Under the pieces are notes generated by a model. That model was not told the DNA's origin. It worked only from the letters and a program-made list of their open reading frames with translations, and did no database searches. The position numbers were made by a program, and so were the translations under genes. Shown piece after piece: positions 10,134 through 17,916 of a stretch of 56,945 nucleotides of DNA (positions are counted from its first letter, which is position 1; every line of letters starts with the position of its first letter). The DNA is from Nitrososphaeria archaeon (GTDB lineage Archaea; Thermoproteota; Nitrososphaeria; JACIWG01): contig JARVJS010000014.1 in the NCBI GenBank assembly GCA_029776125.1, positions 1 to 56,945 of the forward strand, read 5' to 3'.

Positions 10134-10661
10134 ATGATGGATATCATTGATTTTGTGATTGTTGCATCACTTATGCTTGCAACTTTAACATGTTATCATA
10201 TAATAATTGAATTAAAATTTAAGAAAAAGGAAACAACTATATCAAAAGATGAATATTCTCTTCTGAAAGCAATATTAACAGAATTCAAACACAGGATAGA
10301 TGAACAAAATAAAAAAATATCTGAATTAATAGTGAAAGTAGATTTACTAGAAAATAAAGTAGGAAAATATCCTGTAAAACGGAATCTAGTTGAGAAAGAG
10401 ATACCAGAAACCACCCAAAAAGGGAATGAGATAGAAGAAAACTTAGGTTTAAGCGATATAGAAATAGGTATTCTTAGGTTTATTTCCACTGGACCAAAAA
10501 GTTCAAAAGACGTTCAAAATGCAATAAAAAAATCAAGGGAACACACTGCAAGATTACTTAAGAATTTATATTCTAAAAATTTACTAAATAGAGAAAGCCA
10601 AGGAAAGTTCTTTGTTTATTCATTGAGTGAGCAGGGTAGGAAGGTTATTGCTGGATCATAG
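10134..10661 (+). CDS. Membrane-anchored winged-helix protein with coiled-coil stalk
   Basis: This 175-aa protein has three parts. Residues about 4-25 are one transmembrane helix (IIDFVIVASLMLATLTCYHIII). Residues about 40-75 form a coiled coil (EFKHRIDEQNKKISELIVKVDLLENKV). Residues about 105-172 form a MarR/ArsR-like winged helix (LSDIEIGILRFIS, then SSKDVQNAIKKSREHTARLLKNL and a wing). A DNA-binding domain held at the membrane suggests a sensor or nucleoid-tethering factor, but the target is unknown. Two ATG codons overlap at 10134 and 10137. Its 3' end overlaps the convergent gene by 17 nt. Confidence 0.7.
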   Translation: MMDIIDFVIVASLMLATLTCYHIIIELKFKKKETTISKDEYSLLKAILTEFKHRIDEQNKKISELIVKVDLLENKVGKYPVKRNLVEKEIPETTQKGNEIEENLGLSDIEIGILRFISTGPKSSKDVQNAIKKSREHTARLLKNLYSKNLLNRESQGKFFVYSLSEQGRKVIAGS

Positions 10662-11046
10662 GTGATTTTGCAATAGAGTATATCCAACCTGAAGAACTCC
10701 ATTTTCTAGAAAGTAAACCCCTATCAACTAATCTCATAAGATAGGTTGAGACGAGGGCCTGACTTAAACTTGTTCCAAATTCTTCTTGTGCTACTAAAAG
10801 GGCGTCAGTTGAGGTAAAAACACCTACAGGAAAGTGTTTAAGTAAAATTTCATAAAATTTTTGAAATTTCGTATCTTTTCTTTCAACATCGTAGTTTGAA
10901 ACATCGTTGTTTACATTATTGGATAAGAATTCGTATATTCTTTTAATTTCTTCTCCTGTGGAAGGCCCGCTTACTTCGATTTTGATTTTTCTACCATTAA
11001 AATCTTCAAACTCTATTTTTATCTTTCTTTTACCTCCGGAGGACAT
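10645..11046 (-). CDS. Small protein with C-terminal winged-helix-like domain, next to the origin
   Basis: I do not recognise a named family. The first about 27 residues (RKIKIEFEDFNGRKIKIEVSG) form alternating beta strands. Residues about 60-130 look like a winged helix (FYEILLKHFP, TSTDALLVAQEEFG, LSQALVSTYLMRLVDRGLLSR, then a wing GWIYSI). The gene is divergent from orc1/cdc6 and separated from it by the origin region. Its upstream region holds two 15-bp direct repeats and a perfect 16-bp palindrome that could be its own operator. A role in origin or chromosome biology is possible by position only. Confidence 0.65.
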   Translation of the reverse strand: MSSGGKRKIKIEFEDFNGRKIKIEVSGPSTGEEIKRIYEFLSNNVNNDVSNYDVERKDTKFQKFYEILLKHFPVGVFTSTDALLVAQEEFGTSLSQALVSTYLMRLVDRGLLSRKWSSSGWIYSIAKSPMIQQ

Positions 11047-11055
11047 CTGATAACC

Positions 11056-11086
11056 TGATAAATGGATAAAATGATAAATGGATAAA
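11056..11086 (+). repeat. Two 15-bp direct repeats TGATAAATGGATAAA
   Basis: Identical copies lie at 11056-11070 and 11072-11086, a 16-bp period, just upstream of the start of the divergent 10645-11046 gene. They may bind a regulator or form part of the origin. Confidence 0.7.
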
Positions 11087-11091
11087 CTGTT

Positions 11092-11107
11092 AACTTGTTA
11101 ACAAGTT
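11092..11107. repeat. Perfect 16-bp palindrome AACTTGTTAACAAGTT
   Basis: Arms AACTTGTT and AACAAGTT are perfectly complementary with no spacer. It lies 6 bp from the direct repeats and 88 bp before the first ORB. The shape fits a dimeric transcription-factor operator; whether it serves the origin or the adjacent gene is unknown. Confidence 0.7.
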
Positions 11108-11194
11108 AGTAAAAGAAAATTAACTATTCTTTATAGTACAATACGCTGTTAACATGCAATAGAAAAATACCATATCAAAAAGATGCTTAAACAA

Positions 11195-11217
11195 TGTCCA
11201 GTGGAAATAAAGGGGTC
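11195..11217 (+). repeat. Origin recognition box 1
   Basis: Core TCCAGTGGAAATAAAGGGGT matches the archaeal ORB dyad plus G-string. It shares this 20-bp core with box 2. Confidence 0.85.
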
Positions 11218-11255
11218 TAATTTTTGGTTGTTAACAGATAAAACAGTAGAAAATA

Positions 11256-11277
11256 TGTCCAGTGGAAATAAAGGGGT
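11256..11277 (+). repeat. Origin recognition box 2
   Basis: Carries the same 20-bp core as box 1, 61 bp downstream and in the same orientation. Confidence 0.85.
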
Positions 11278-11321
11278 GTGCGCCTATAAAAAACAAAAAT
11301 ATTATTAACAGGAAAAGCACA

Positions 11322-11345
11322 GACCCCTATTTTTCCATTAGAAAA
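11322..11345 (-). repeat. Origin recognition box 3 (inverted)
   Basis: On the - strand it reads TTCTAATGGAAA then AATAGGGGTC, a diverged ORB with an intact G-string. Its orientation is opposite to boxes 1, 2 and 4. Confidence 0.75.
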
Positions 11346-11494
11346 AGTAAGTTGTAGTTTCGTATAATGATGTAAATAAAAAAAGATCAATTAGTATAAA
11401 TTTTTTGATATTATTAATAATAATTTGATTCCGAAAAATTAATTCGGGATTCTTTCTTGAAATATTAACATTAAACAATTTTTATATTTCATTC

Positions 11495-11517
11495 TTTCCA
11501 TTGGAAAAATTGGGGTC
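11495..11517 (+). repeat. Origin recognition box 4
   Basis: Reads TTTCCATTGGAAA then AATTGGGGTC on the + strand, on the far side of the AT-rich region from boxes 1-3. Confidence 0.78.
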
Positions 11518-11539
11518 TGCATAAAATAATATATAGTTA

Positions 11540-11556
11540 TTCAGTGGAAATATTGG
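11540..11556 (+). repeat. Short ORB-like copy at the orc1/cdc6 start
   Basis: TTCAGTGGAAATATTGG retains the dyad half but lacks a full G-string. It ends 3 bp before the ATG of orc1/cdc6, so it could link initiator binding to control of its own gene. Confidence 0.55.
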
Positions 11557-11559
11557 TAT

Positions 11560-12780
11560 ATGGCCACTGATAACTTTTCTATCGACGATATCTTTAAACG
11601 AGCTTTGAACAAAACAAGCATTTTCAAAGATAGAAATGTCTTAAGATCTGATTATATTCCTGATAAATTATATTTTAGGGATGAACAAATTAGAATTGTA
11701 GCTGAAACTATTTCTCCTGTTCTACATGGTGCAAGGCCCTCAAATATGTTTCTTTATGGTAAAACCGGTACAGGAAAGACGGCTGTTGCTAAATATGTTT
11801 TTTCTAAACTAAGTCAAATAGCTTTATCCAAATCTATAGGTGTACGTTTTGCATATGTGAATACGCGTATGGCTGGTACCGAATATAGGGTGTTGTATGA
11901 AATTGCGCGTGATTTTAATATTCCTGTACCACATACTGGTCTTGCTTTGAGTGAAATTTTTGATAGAATTTTTAAGAATCTTTCTAGGGACCGCTTTTCT
12001 GGTCTTATAATTCTTGATGAAATCGACTTTTTAGTTAAAAGTCATGGTGATGATCTTTTATACGAACTTACAAGAGCAAATGAAAGACTTTCAGGAGTTT
12101 TTATTTCACTTGTTGGTATATCAAACGACCTAACTTTTAAAGAATATTTGGATCCTAGAGTCTTAAGTAGTTTAAGTGAGGAAGAGTTAGTTTTTCCTCC
12201 ATACACAGCAGAGGAATTAAAAGTTATTTTAGCTGATAGAATAAGACTAGGCTTCCAACCTAATGTTTTCACGGAAGCAGCACTTAATTTGGCCGCTGCA
12301 CTTGCTGCTGCAGAACATGGTGATGCAAGAAGGGCTGTTGACCTTGTACGCGTCGCAGGTGAAATAGCTGAAAGAAAAAATCTTGCTTTTGTCGATGAAG
12401 AGCAAGTTCGTGAGGCCCTGTTAAAAATTGATCAAGATCGATTAGTAGATGCATTAAGGTCCTTGCCGCTTCATAGTAAATTGGTTGTTCTAAGTGTTGC
12501 CGGGTTAAAAGATAATGTTTCAACTGGGGCTGTTTATAATAATTATTCTCAATTATGTAAAAAACTAGGTATTCCTGAGTTAACAACAAGGAGAGTAAGC
12601 GGTTTGTTAAATGAATTATCGATGTTAGGTATCGTTTCTGCCGAAACTGTTAGTTTAGGAAGGCAAGGTCGAAGCAAAAGGCCTAAATTACTTATTCCTT
12701 TAACTACTGTAAAAGCCGTTTTCTCTAATGACCCGGTTCTATTTGATTTAGTTAAATACGTTGAAGATTATGTTGAATAG
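11560..12780 (+). CDS. cdc6: Orc1/Cdc6 replication initiator
   Basis: This 406-aa AAA+ ATPase recognises ORB elements and loads the MCM helicase. Walker A is GKTGTGKT near residue 68 and Walker B is LIILDEID near residue 150. Sensor 1 (LVGISND) and sensor 2 (HGDARRAVDLVRVAG) follow. A C-terminal winged helix starts near residue 305 (LPLHSKLVVLSVAGL). It sits directly beside the ORB-bearing region, so it is probably the cognate initiator. ATG 11560 is preceded by an AT-rich promoter and a partial ORB. Its 3' end overlaps the convergent PolD small-subunit gene by 29 nt. Confidence 0.95.
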   Translation: MATDNFSIDDIFKRALNKTSIFKDRNVLRSDYIPDKLYFRDEQIRIVAETISPVLHGARPSNMFLYGKTGTGKTAVAKYVFSKLSQIALSKSIGVRFAYVNTRMAGTEYRVLYEIARDFNIPVPHTGLALSEIFDRIFKNLSRDRFSGLIILDEIDFLVKSHGDDLLYELTRANERLSGVFISLVGISNDLTFKEYLDPRVLSSLSEEELVFPPYTAEELKVILADRIRLGFQPNVFTEAALNLAAALAAAEHGDARRAVDLVRVAGEIAERKNLAFVDEEQVREALLKIDQDRLVDALRSLPLHSKLVVLSVAGLKDNVSTGAVYNNYSQLCKKLGIPELTTRRVSGLLNELSMLGIVSAETVSLGRQGRSKRPKLLIPLTTVKAVFSNDPVLFDLVKYVEDYVE

Positions 12781-14248
12781 TTATTTTGTTAAAATCTTTT
12801 TCAATAACTTCTAAGGTGTTTAAGTTAACTATCGCACCTATTCCTGGAGTTGGATTTATTCCTATAGACTTTTGATGCATTGTTTGATTTTGAAAAGTGC
12901 CCGAGTTTATAATTAATGTGTTCCTATATTTAGTATAACCAAAAATATGTACGTGGCCAGCGTGAAACACGTCTGGTGGTGTATCTATCACTAACGAATC
13001 TTCTTCGGCTGGAGCTATAATCGTTCTTGCTCCAAAGACTGGTGCTAAATGTCTCGCTCTTAACAAAAGTCTCATAGCATTTTCTGGTCTACTTGTTTCC
13101 GATGAAGGGGAATATGCAAAAACATCATCAAGACTTCGACCATGATAAACAAGAAAGTTTATACCATGCAATTTTATTTCAAGAGGATCTCCATACATTT
13201 TTACATTATCCATTCTATATAACTCTTCACAATATTTTTTCGGTATAGAAGGTTGAGGTAAAGCTTGTCTTGTCGCATCATGATTTCCCGGAATAATAAT
13301 TACTTGAATATGTTTAGGAATTTGTTCAATATATTGCGCTACTAAAATGTATTGTTTTCTTATATCGGTTTCTTCCAACTCTTTTTCCTGATTGGGATAA
13401 ATGCCTACACCATCAACAAGGTCTCCTGCTATTATTATATACTTTAATTTCCTTATAATTTCCTTATCTCCGTGATATCCTTGCAACCAATGCAATAAAT
13501 GTTCAAAAGTTTCTTTTTGAAAACTTTTACTTCCAATATGCAAATCCGAAAGCAAAAGTGTATAAACTTCTGGTGCTTTTGTTTGGAATCCAGTATCGGG
13601 TATTTCAGGAAATTCTATTCTAGAAGCATAAGCTAATCCCTCTTTTATTGAGGAAATTTCAACTATTACCAGTTGATCTGGTAAAACTTCTAGTGGTGTT
13701 CGGTTTTGATTATCCTGTTTGCTTACGATTTTTAGTACACCTGTTGGATCTTCCACTTCTAAAATTACTTTATCTTTTACTACTTTTTTTTCTTTGACTA
13801 ATCCTGCTATTTTTACATCTTTACCATTATTTGAAATTTTGTCTATTTTTGTAAAACTCTTTTGTGAAGGTCTTGAATTCACAATTTTCAGTAATTTCAT
13901 GTATCTGTTCAAAAAATAATTTTTAAAACCTTCTATTCCTTCAAGGATTTTAACTTCATTCCCAGGATCTCTTATAACTTCAACATCTGCCTTAATATCC
14001 TCATACTCTATTTTTCCTTCTAATTCTTCTTTTTTTGGAAGAATTTCTTCTATATCTTTAGTTGTAACAAAAGTCGAATGGGTTAATTCACTACTCTTCC
14101 TTTTTATTATCTCCTTTATAATTTCATTTTTATTTATTTCACGATATTCAGTAAATACTTCTATCAATTTTCTAAATGCATCAGGCTCTATCTGAAAACC
14201 TTTTCTCGTGAACTCGTATACTATTTTTTCGATTTCCTCTACAGACAA
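12752..14248 (-). CDS. polB: DNA polymerase D small (exonuclease) subunit DP1
   Basis: The 498-aa subunit carries the 3'-5' proofreading exonuclease of PolD. The N-terminal helical part binds partners, an OB fold lies at about residues 130-215 (DKISNNGKDVKIAGLVKEK), and a calcineurin-like phosphoesterase domain fills the rest. Metal-ligand motifs are visible: LLSDLHIGS near 233, GDLVDGVG near 275, IPGNHDATR near 320 and HAGHVHIFGY near 434. It is encoded next to orc1/cdc6 and about 3.5 kb from the DP2 gene, with the origin between them. Confidence 0.95.
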   Translation of the reverse strand: MSVEEIEKIVYEFTRKGFQIEPDAFRKLIEVFTEYREINKNEIIKEIIKRKSSELTHSTFVTTKDIEEILPKKEELEGKIEYEDIKADVEVIRDPGNEVKILEGIEGFKNYFLNRYMKLLKIVNSRPSQKSFTKIDKISNNGKDVKIAGLVKEKKVVKDKVILEVEDPTGVLKIVSKQDNQNRTPLEVLPDQLVIVEISSIKEGLAYASRIEFPEIPDTGFQTKAPEVYTLLLSDLHIGSKSFQKETFEHLLHWLQGYHGDKEIIRKLKYIIIAGDLVDGVGIYPNQEKELEETDIRKQYILVAQYIEQIPKHIQVIIIPGNHDATRQALPQPSIPKKYCEELYRMDNVKMYGDPLEIKLHGINFLVYHGRSLDDVFAYSPSSETSRPENAMRLLLRARHLAPVFGARTIIAPAEEDSLVIDTPPDVFHAGHVHIFGYTKYRNTLIINSGTFQNQTMHQKSIGINPTPGIGAIVNLNTLEVIEKDFNKITIQHNLQRI

Positions 14249-14361
14249 ACCATCTAAAGTATGTTTAAATGGGATTAAAACTATTATGTCTTATAATTAT
14301 TCGAGTTTGGAAACAATTTTATTAGGCGCCATTAGTAAGTAATGCTCTAGTCTGATTTTTT

Positions 14362-15051
14362 ATGAATAATATTTCCCGTTCAAAAAGAGAAAGTTCACTT
14401 CATTTCGCTATAAAGAACTGCTACTCCATTGAAGGAGATAAACTAGAGGAATGGGTTGACGGCTTTATAGTCGACATAGTTAGAGGAGATCTCCTAATTG
14501 AAATACAAACAAGCAATTTCTCTATGATAAAAACAAAACTTTCAAATTTACTAAATGGTCATAAGGTTCGTTTGGTGTATCCCATACCTAAAATAAAATG
14601 GATTGTTTATAAGTCAATGTGTTCGGGAAAAATTTATAGAAAAAGAAAGTCTCCTAAAAAAGGTAATTTATATGATCTTTTTAATGAATTAATTAAAATA
14701 TTAAATCTATTATCGCATAAAAATCTTAGCATTGAAGTTTTGATGGTTGAGATGGAAGAAATTCGATGTAATGATGGAAAAGGAAGCTGGAGAAGAAAAG
14801 GTATAAGTATAAAGGACAGGAAGCTTGTTCGTATTTTTGAAAAAATAGTTTTTGAAAACAAGTCAGATTTTTTAAAAGTCTTGCCTGAAAATCTTTCTGA
14901 TCCTTTCACTAACAGAAATCTCGCTAAAGTCCTCAAAATATCGGTTAATCAATCACGAAAAATAACTTATGTGCTAAGGAAAATTGGAGTCCTAGCATAT
15001 GTAGGAAAAAATGGAAATCAAATGCTTTTTAAACGTTTACATAATCTATGA
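14362..15051 (+). CDS. PD-(D/E)XK nuclease-like protein with C-terminal helix-turn-helix
   Basis: The first about 110 residues resemble a PD-(D/E)XK nuclease core: an acidic residue in KLEEWVDG, then FIVDIVRGDLLIEIQT, where D and E-x-Q replace the usual D and E-x-K, followed by a helix. The C-terminal 60 residues contain NRNLAKVLKISVNQSRKITYVLRKIG, a winged-helix-like DNA-binding segment. The family is not one I can name. The D...EIQ pattern is common among nucleases that process DNA ends, so a repair role is possible. It is divergent to the PolD DP1 gene. Confidence 0.65.
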   Translation: MNNISRSKRESSLHFAIKNCYSIEGDKLEEWVDGFIVDIVRGDLLIEIQTSNFSMIKTKLSNLLNGHKVRLVYPIPKIKWIVYKSMCSGKIYRKRKSPKKGNLYDLFNELIKILNLLSHKNLSIEVLMVEMEEIRCNDGKGSWRRKGISIKDRKLVRIFEKIVFENKSDFLKVLPENLSDPFTNRNLAKVLKISVNQSRKITYVLRKIGVLAYVGKNGNQMLFKRLHNL

Positions 15052-15095
15052 TCAATTAAAATTTTAATTCCTTACTTTTTATTATGTAATTGTTG

Positions 15096-15305
15096 CTATA
15101 CTATCTTAATAATTTTCACAGCCATTATGATAAAAGCGCGCGACAATATCGGAATGCCTATGATTAGTGGTGTGAGAAGATAACCGATGATTAATATAAT
15201 TATCAAGTGAGATAGTACACTAATACCGGTTCTTTTCGCAATTTCATTTAATGGAAGACTTAAAAGTAACAATCCTATTAGTATACTTATCCATGATATA
15301 GCCAA
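15096..15305 (-). CDS. Small two-helix membrane protein
   Basis: The 69-aa product is almost entirely hydrophobic, with two transmembrane segments (ISILIGLLLLSLP and LSHLIIILIIGYLLTPLIIG) joined by a short basic loop (NEIAKRTG), and it ends KIIKIV. No family is recognised. The ATG at 15305 is the first start after an in-frame stop. It sits between the nuclease-like gene and tRNA-Leu. Hydrophobic ORFs can arise by chance, so confidence is moderate. Confidence 0.5.
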   Translation of the reverse strand: MAISWISILIGLLLLSLPLNEIAKRTGISVLSHLIIILIIGYLLTPLIIGIPILSRAFIIMAVKIIKIV

Positions 15306-15431
15306 AAGTGTTATTGGGAAACGTGCAATAGTTCCTAAGTGGATCTTAATGTCTTGCTGTATTTTGGCTATATCAACTTAGAATTGGAAAAGTTGACTAG
15401 GCTCAAAGAAAGTAGTGGAAGTAGTATTAAG

Positions 15432-15516
15432 TGCGGGGGGTGGGATTTGAACCCACGAACGCCTACGCGACAGGGTTCTGAGCCCTGCGCCTTTGACCTG
15501 GCTTGGCAACCCCCGC
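15432..15516 (-). tRNA. tRNA-Leu (CAG)
   Basis: On the - strand the 85-nt sequence folds as a class II tRNA. The acceptor is GCGGGGG with CCCCCGC and A73, and the D stem is GCC/GGC. The anticodon arm is CAGGG-CUCAGAA-CCCUG (anticodon CAG). The variable arm has a CGC/GCG stem, and the T arm is GUGGG-UUCAAAU-CCCAC. There is no intron and no encoded CCA. Confidence 0.95.
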
Positions 15517-15683
15517 ACACTTGTATAGTAGGAAATTGCAATTTTATAAAATTAAATTTGTTTATAATGGCATTTATATAAAGTATCTTTTTTGTTGTTT
15601 TCTATTACACTATTTACAAGGAACAATTTAAATACGGTTTACTTCCTATCTTTTGACCCCGAATCTCCGGATGTGGTGTAATT

Positions 15684-16358
15684 ATGGAAGTAAAGATTGA
15701 AGATAAGATTAATGAAATAAGAGCTTTGATAGAAAAAATAAATGATCCTCTTCTTAAAGAAAAGACATTAAGTGTGATTGAAAAATGTTTATTCAAATCG
15801 CCATATGTTTTTTCTCCTGGTGCCAAGAAGGCTCATCACTCTTATCTAGGTGGTTTAATTGATCATATCTTATCTACTACTAATATTGCGGTATCTATTG
15901 CTCATCAATTAGAAAGAATTTATGGGTATAATGTTGACTTTGATACTGTAATTTCAGCTAGTCTTTTGCATGACATTATGAAACCAATAACATATAATCT
16001 AGGGGAATCTGATAAAAATTCTTCTCTAGGACATTACCTTGATCATTTAACTTTGAGTGTATTAAAACTATTCCAGGAAGGTTTTCCATTAAAGGTTATT
16101 CATGCTGTTGCAGCACACCATGGTGAACCAAGTCCAACCCGTCCCACGACAATCGAAGCAATGATAGTCCACCTTGCTGATTATATTGATTCGAAATTAA
16201 ATGGAGACATTTTACGAAAAGCTAGAAGCATTTGTCAAGAGGAATTAAAAGAATCTCTGGAATTTAATAATTTTACTCAGGTTGTTAATATTTTTGAAAA
16301 ACAGAAGAAGATATTGGATCAAGCACAAAATGAATTCACTGTCTCTTTTTTATCCTAA
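15684..16358 (+). CDS. HD-domain metal-dependent phosphohydrolase or nuclease
   Basis: The 224-aa protein has the ordered metal ligands of the HD superfamily: H51/H52 in AHHSYLGGLIDH, the H96-D97 doublet in SLLHDIMKP, H residues in VAAHHGEP and a final D in LADYIDSKL. The AHHSYLGGL start resembles the HD domain of YhaM-type 3'-5' exoribonucleases, but the OB domain of YhaM is absent. The substrate is not predictable beyond a phosphodiester or nucleotide. Its stop lies 42 nt before tRNA-Ser, the integration site of the 23-kb element. Confidence 0.8.
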   Translation: MEVKIEDKINEIRALIEKINDPLLKEKTLSVIEKCLFKSPYVFSPGAKKAHHSYLGGLIDHILSTTNIAVSIAHQLERIYGYNVDFDTVISASLLHDIMKPITYNLGESDKNSSLGHYLDHLTLSVLKLFQEGFPLKVIHAVAAHHGEPSPTRPTTIEAMIVHLADYIDSKLNGDILRKARSICQEELKESLEFNNFTQVVNIFEKQKKILDQAQNEFTVSFLS

Positions 16359-16400
16359 GAAATTTAAATTTTTTAAACTCTTCTTAGCTATTATCTTGTG

Positions 16401-16499
16401 GCCGGGGTGCCTGAGCGGTCAAAAGGGCCGGCCTCGAGATCTTTCAAGAAAGCCGGTAACGGCCTGTCCGTTGCAAGGGTTCAAATCCCTTCCCCGGCG
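16401..16499 (+). tRNA. tRNA-Ser (CGA) with a 12-nt intron
   Basis: The acceptor GCCGGGG pairs with CCCCGGC (discriminator G at 16499). The D stem is CCU/AGG, and the long variable arm is AACGG/CCGUU. The anticodon stem CCGGC/GCCGG closes only if ATCTTTCAAGAA (16439-16450) is removed, leaving loop CUCGAGA with anticodon CGA. The intron is at the canonical 37/38 position, with one nucleotide of ambiguity. The T arm is AAGGG-UUCAAAU-CCCUU. The 3' end is the attachment site of the integrated element and is kept intact. Confidence 0.93.
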
Positions 16500-16500
16500 T
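16485..16500 (+). repeat. attL: attL: tRNA-Ser 3' end
   Basis: ATCCCTTCCCCGGCGT covers the 3' half of the T stem, the acceptor strand and the base after the discriminator. The same 16 bp recur at 39466-39481; sequence identity stops at both edges. Confidence 0.92.
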
Positions 16501-16554
16501 AATCGAGATCATGCAGCGCCCCATTCTCTTTAAATATTTGCTGGAGGGGTTAAG

Positions 16555-17730
16555 GTGATGGCTGACATACACTCTTACGCTAGAAGGGTTGCTGCAGTCG
16601 AAGGCCGGCTTCTTGGATCAAACGGGGAGACTGCAGGATCTTTTCTGAAACACCTTCGCGCGAGAGGCTTAACTGACGCCAGACTACACTTTTACGCTAC
16701 AAGACTGTCCAAGATCCTCTGCTTCCTTGACCGCAAAAATCTTAGGCTCCAGGACATTGGAAGAAAGGATGCTGAAGAGTTTCTGGCATGGGTTCTTTCT
16801 CAGCCGTTTAAGGCGTGGACGAAGCACGCTTACGTTCTAGCGTTCAAGAAGCTTGTCTCGTACGCTAAAACAGGCGATTCTGACAACGCTCCCCCTGAAG
16901 TTGCATGGATCAGGCCTCATGCATATTCTAGGGAGGCTGACAAGGAGTCCCGTGCAAGGCCTGAAGCGTTGCTTACAGAAGAGGAGATATTGAAGATCAT
17001 TTCATGCGCTAGGAACTTGAGGGACAGGGCCATGCTCTGGGTTCACTTTGAAGGCGCGCTTAGGCCTGGAGAGCTTCTCACGATGAAGGTTTCGAGTGTA
17101 GAGTTCAGGGACCAATATTGTCTCGTAAGCGTCCACGGCAAAACTGGCTTAAAGCGTCTCCCGCTGGTCATAAGCTTCAGGCCGCTCCTCGACTGGCTCA
17201 ACGTTCACCCGCTAAAAGACGATCCAAGCGCACCACTTTGGGCCAGCCTCTCCCGCTCACGCCATGGAGCCGGCGTCGGATACCAGTATTTCAGGAACAC
17301 GGTTAAAAGGTGCGCTGAAGAAGCCGGCCTAAAGAAGACTGTTTGGCCTTACCTGTTCAGGCACACGCAGCTCACGAGGCTCGCGAAAAAGCTTACCGAA
17401 GCCAAGCTTGCACTGTATGCTGGATGGGTTCAGGGATCCAACATGGCTAAAAAGTATGTTCACTTCAGCGCCAGAGACCTCGAGGAAACGGTTCTAGAAA
17501 TTAATGGGCTCAAGAAGCCTGAAGAAGAGCATTTGAAGCTCCAGCCTAGAATGTGCCCAAGATGCGGCGTCCAAAACAGTCCAGACACTGTAAGATGCTC
17601 ACGATGCGGCCTAGTCCTCGACCACCCGCAGGCAGTCGAAGAGGCTGCAAGAGAGCAGGAGGAGATCGAGTCAATAAAAAGGGAGCTGGAGGAGGTCAAG
17701 GACACCCTCAAACGCATCCTCCAACCCTAA
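16555..17730 (+). CDS. int: Tyrosine site-specific integrase with C-terminal zinc ribbon
   Basis: The 391-aa recombinase would integrate and excise the element at tRNA-Ser. An N-terminal core-binding domain spans residues about 25-110. Catalytic residues visible are R170 (GALRPGEL), K196 (GKTGLKR), R269-H270 (YLFRHTQLTR), W291 and nucleophile Y301 (KKYVHFSA). The first His of the H-x-x-R box is Tyr266. After the catalytic domain there is a zinc ribbon (CPRCG and CSRCG, residues about 333-352) and a C-terminal coiled coil. GTG 16555 or ATG 16558 follows a GGAGGGG ribosome site. The gene is not split by integration, unlike SSV-type integrases. Confidence 0.93.
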   Translation: MMADIHSYARRVAAVEGRLLGSNGETAGSFLKHLRARGLTDARLHFYATRLSKILCFLDRKNLRLQDIGRKDAEEFLAWVLSQPFKAWTKHAYVLAFKKLVSYAKTGDSDNAPPEVAWIRPHAYSREADKESRARPEALLTEEEILKIISCARNLRDRAMLWVHFEGALRPGELLTMKVSSVEFRDQYCLVSVHGKTGLKRLPLVISFRPLLDWLNVHPLKDDPSAPLWASLSRSRHGAGVGYQYFRNTVKRCAEEAGLKKTVWPYLFRHTQLTRLAKKLTEAKLALYAGWVQGSNMAKKYVHFSARDLEETVLEINGLKKPEEEHLKLQPRMCPRCGVQNSPDTVRCSRCGLVLDHPQAVEEAAREQEEIESIKRELEEVKDTLKRILQP

Positions 17731-17831
17731 ACCCTCTTTTCAAGCCTCGAAAGACGCTCCTCAATCAACTCGATCCTCCGAACAAGGCTCTCGAGAACAC
17801 TTTTCCGCACAAGAACATGCTCTCCATCCAT
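17727..17831 (-). CDS. 34-residue coiled-coil protein
   Basis: The short product reads MDGEHVLVRKSVLESL followed by a heptad-patterned helix (VRRIELIEERLSRLEKRV). It overlaps the 3' end of the integrase gene by 4 nt on the opposite strand. A TTTTTAAG promoter element at 17852-17860 places the expected transcription start at the ATG, so the message would be leaderless, as inferred for other genes of this element. Size and charge suit a small DNA- or protein-binding dimer. The longer frame that begins at 17939 would include an implausible Phe/Cys-rich head. Confidence 0.55.
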   Translation of the reverse strand: MDGEHVLVRKSVLESLVRRIELIEERLSRLEKRV

Positions 17832-17851
17832 CAACCAAACCAAAAAGAAAA

Positions 17852-17860
17852 GCTTAAAAA
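17852..17860 (-). promoter_or_regulatory. TATA-type promoter of the 34-residue gene
   Basis: TTTTTAAGC on the - strand, centred about 25 bp before ATG 17831. Confidence 0.5.
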
Positions 17861-17889
17861 GAAAAAAGGGGAAACAGCATCCAAAAAAC

Positions 17890-17905
17890 TTAAGCACCTG
17901 CTTAA
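17890..17905. repeat. Palindrome TTAAGCA-CC-TGCTTAA (copy 1)
   Basis: Seven-base perfect arms around CC. It is duplicated at 18018-18033, each copy a short distance before a 72-bp palindrome. Confidence 0.75.
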
Positions 17906-17916
17906 CTTGACAAAAG

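Larger units (their letters stand above)
11047..11559. other. oriC: Candidate chromosomal replication origin (oriC) with ORB boxes and AT-rich unwinding region
   Basis: This 513-bp gap between two divergent genes holds no ORF. It carries five origin-recognition-box-like elements around TCCAGTGGAAA-N-AAGGGGT: two on the + strand (11195-11217 and 11256-11277), one on the - strand (11322-11345), one + (11495-11517) and a short + copy (11540-11556). A very AT-rich stretch at 11346-11494, a plausible duplex-unwinding element, lies between the inward-facing sets. The orc1/cdc6 gene starts at 11560, as at many archaeal origins. The box core matches the known archaeal ORB consensus, so the origin call is strong. 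Confidence 0.88.
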
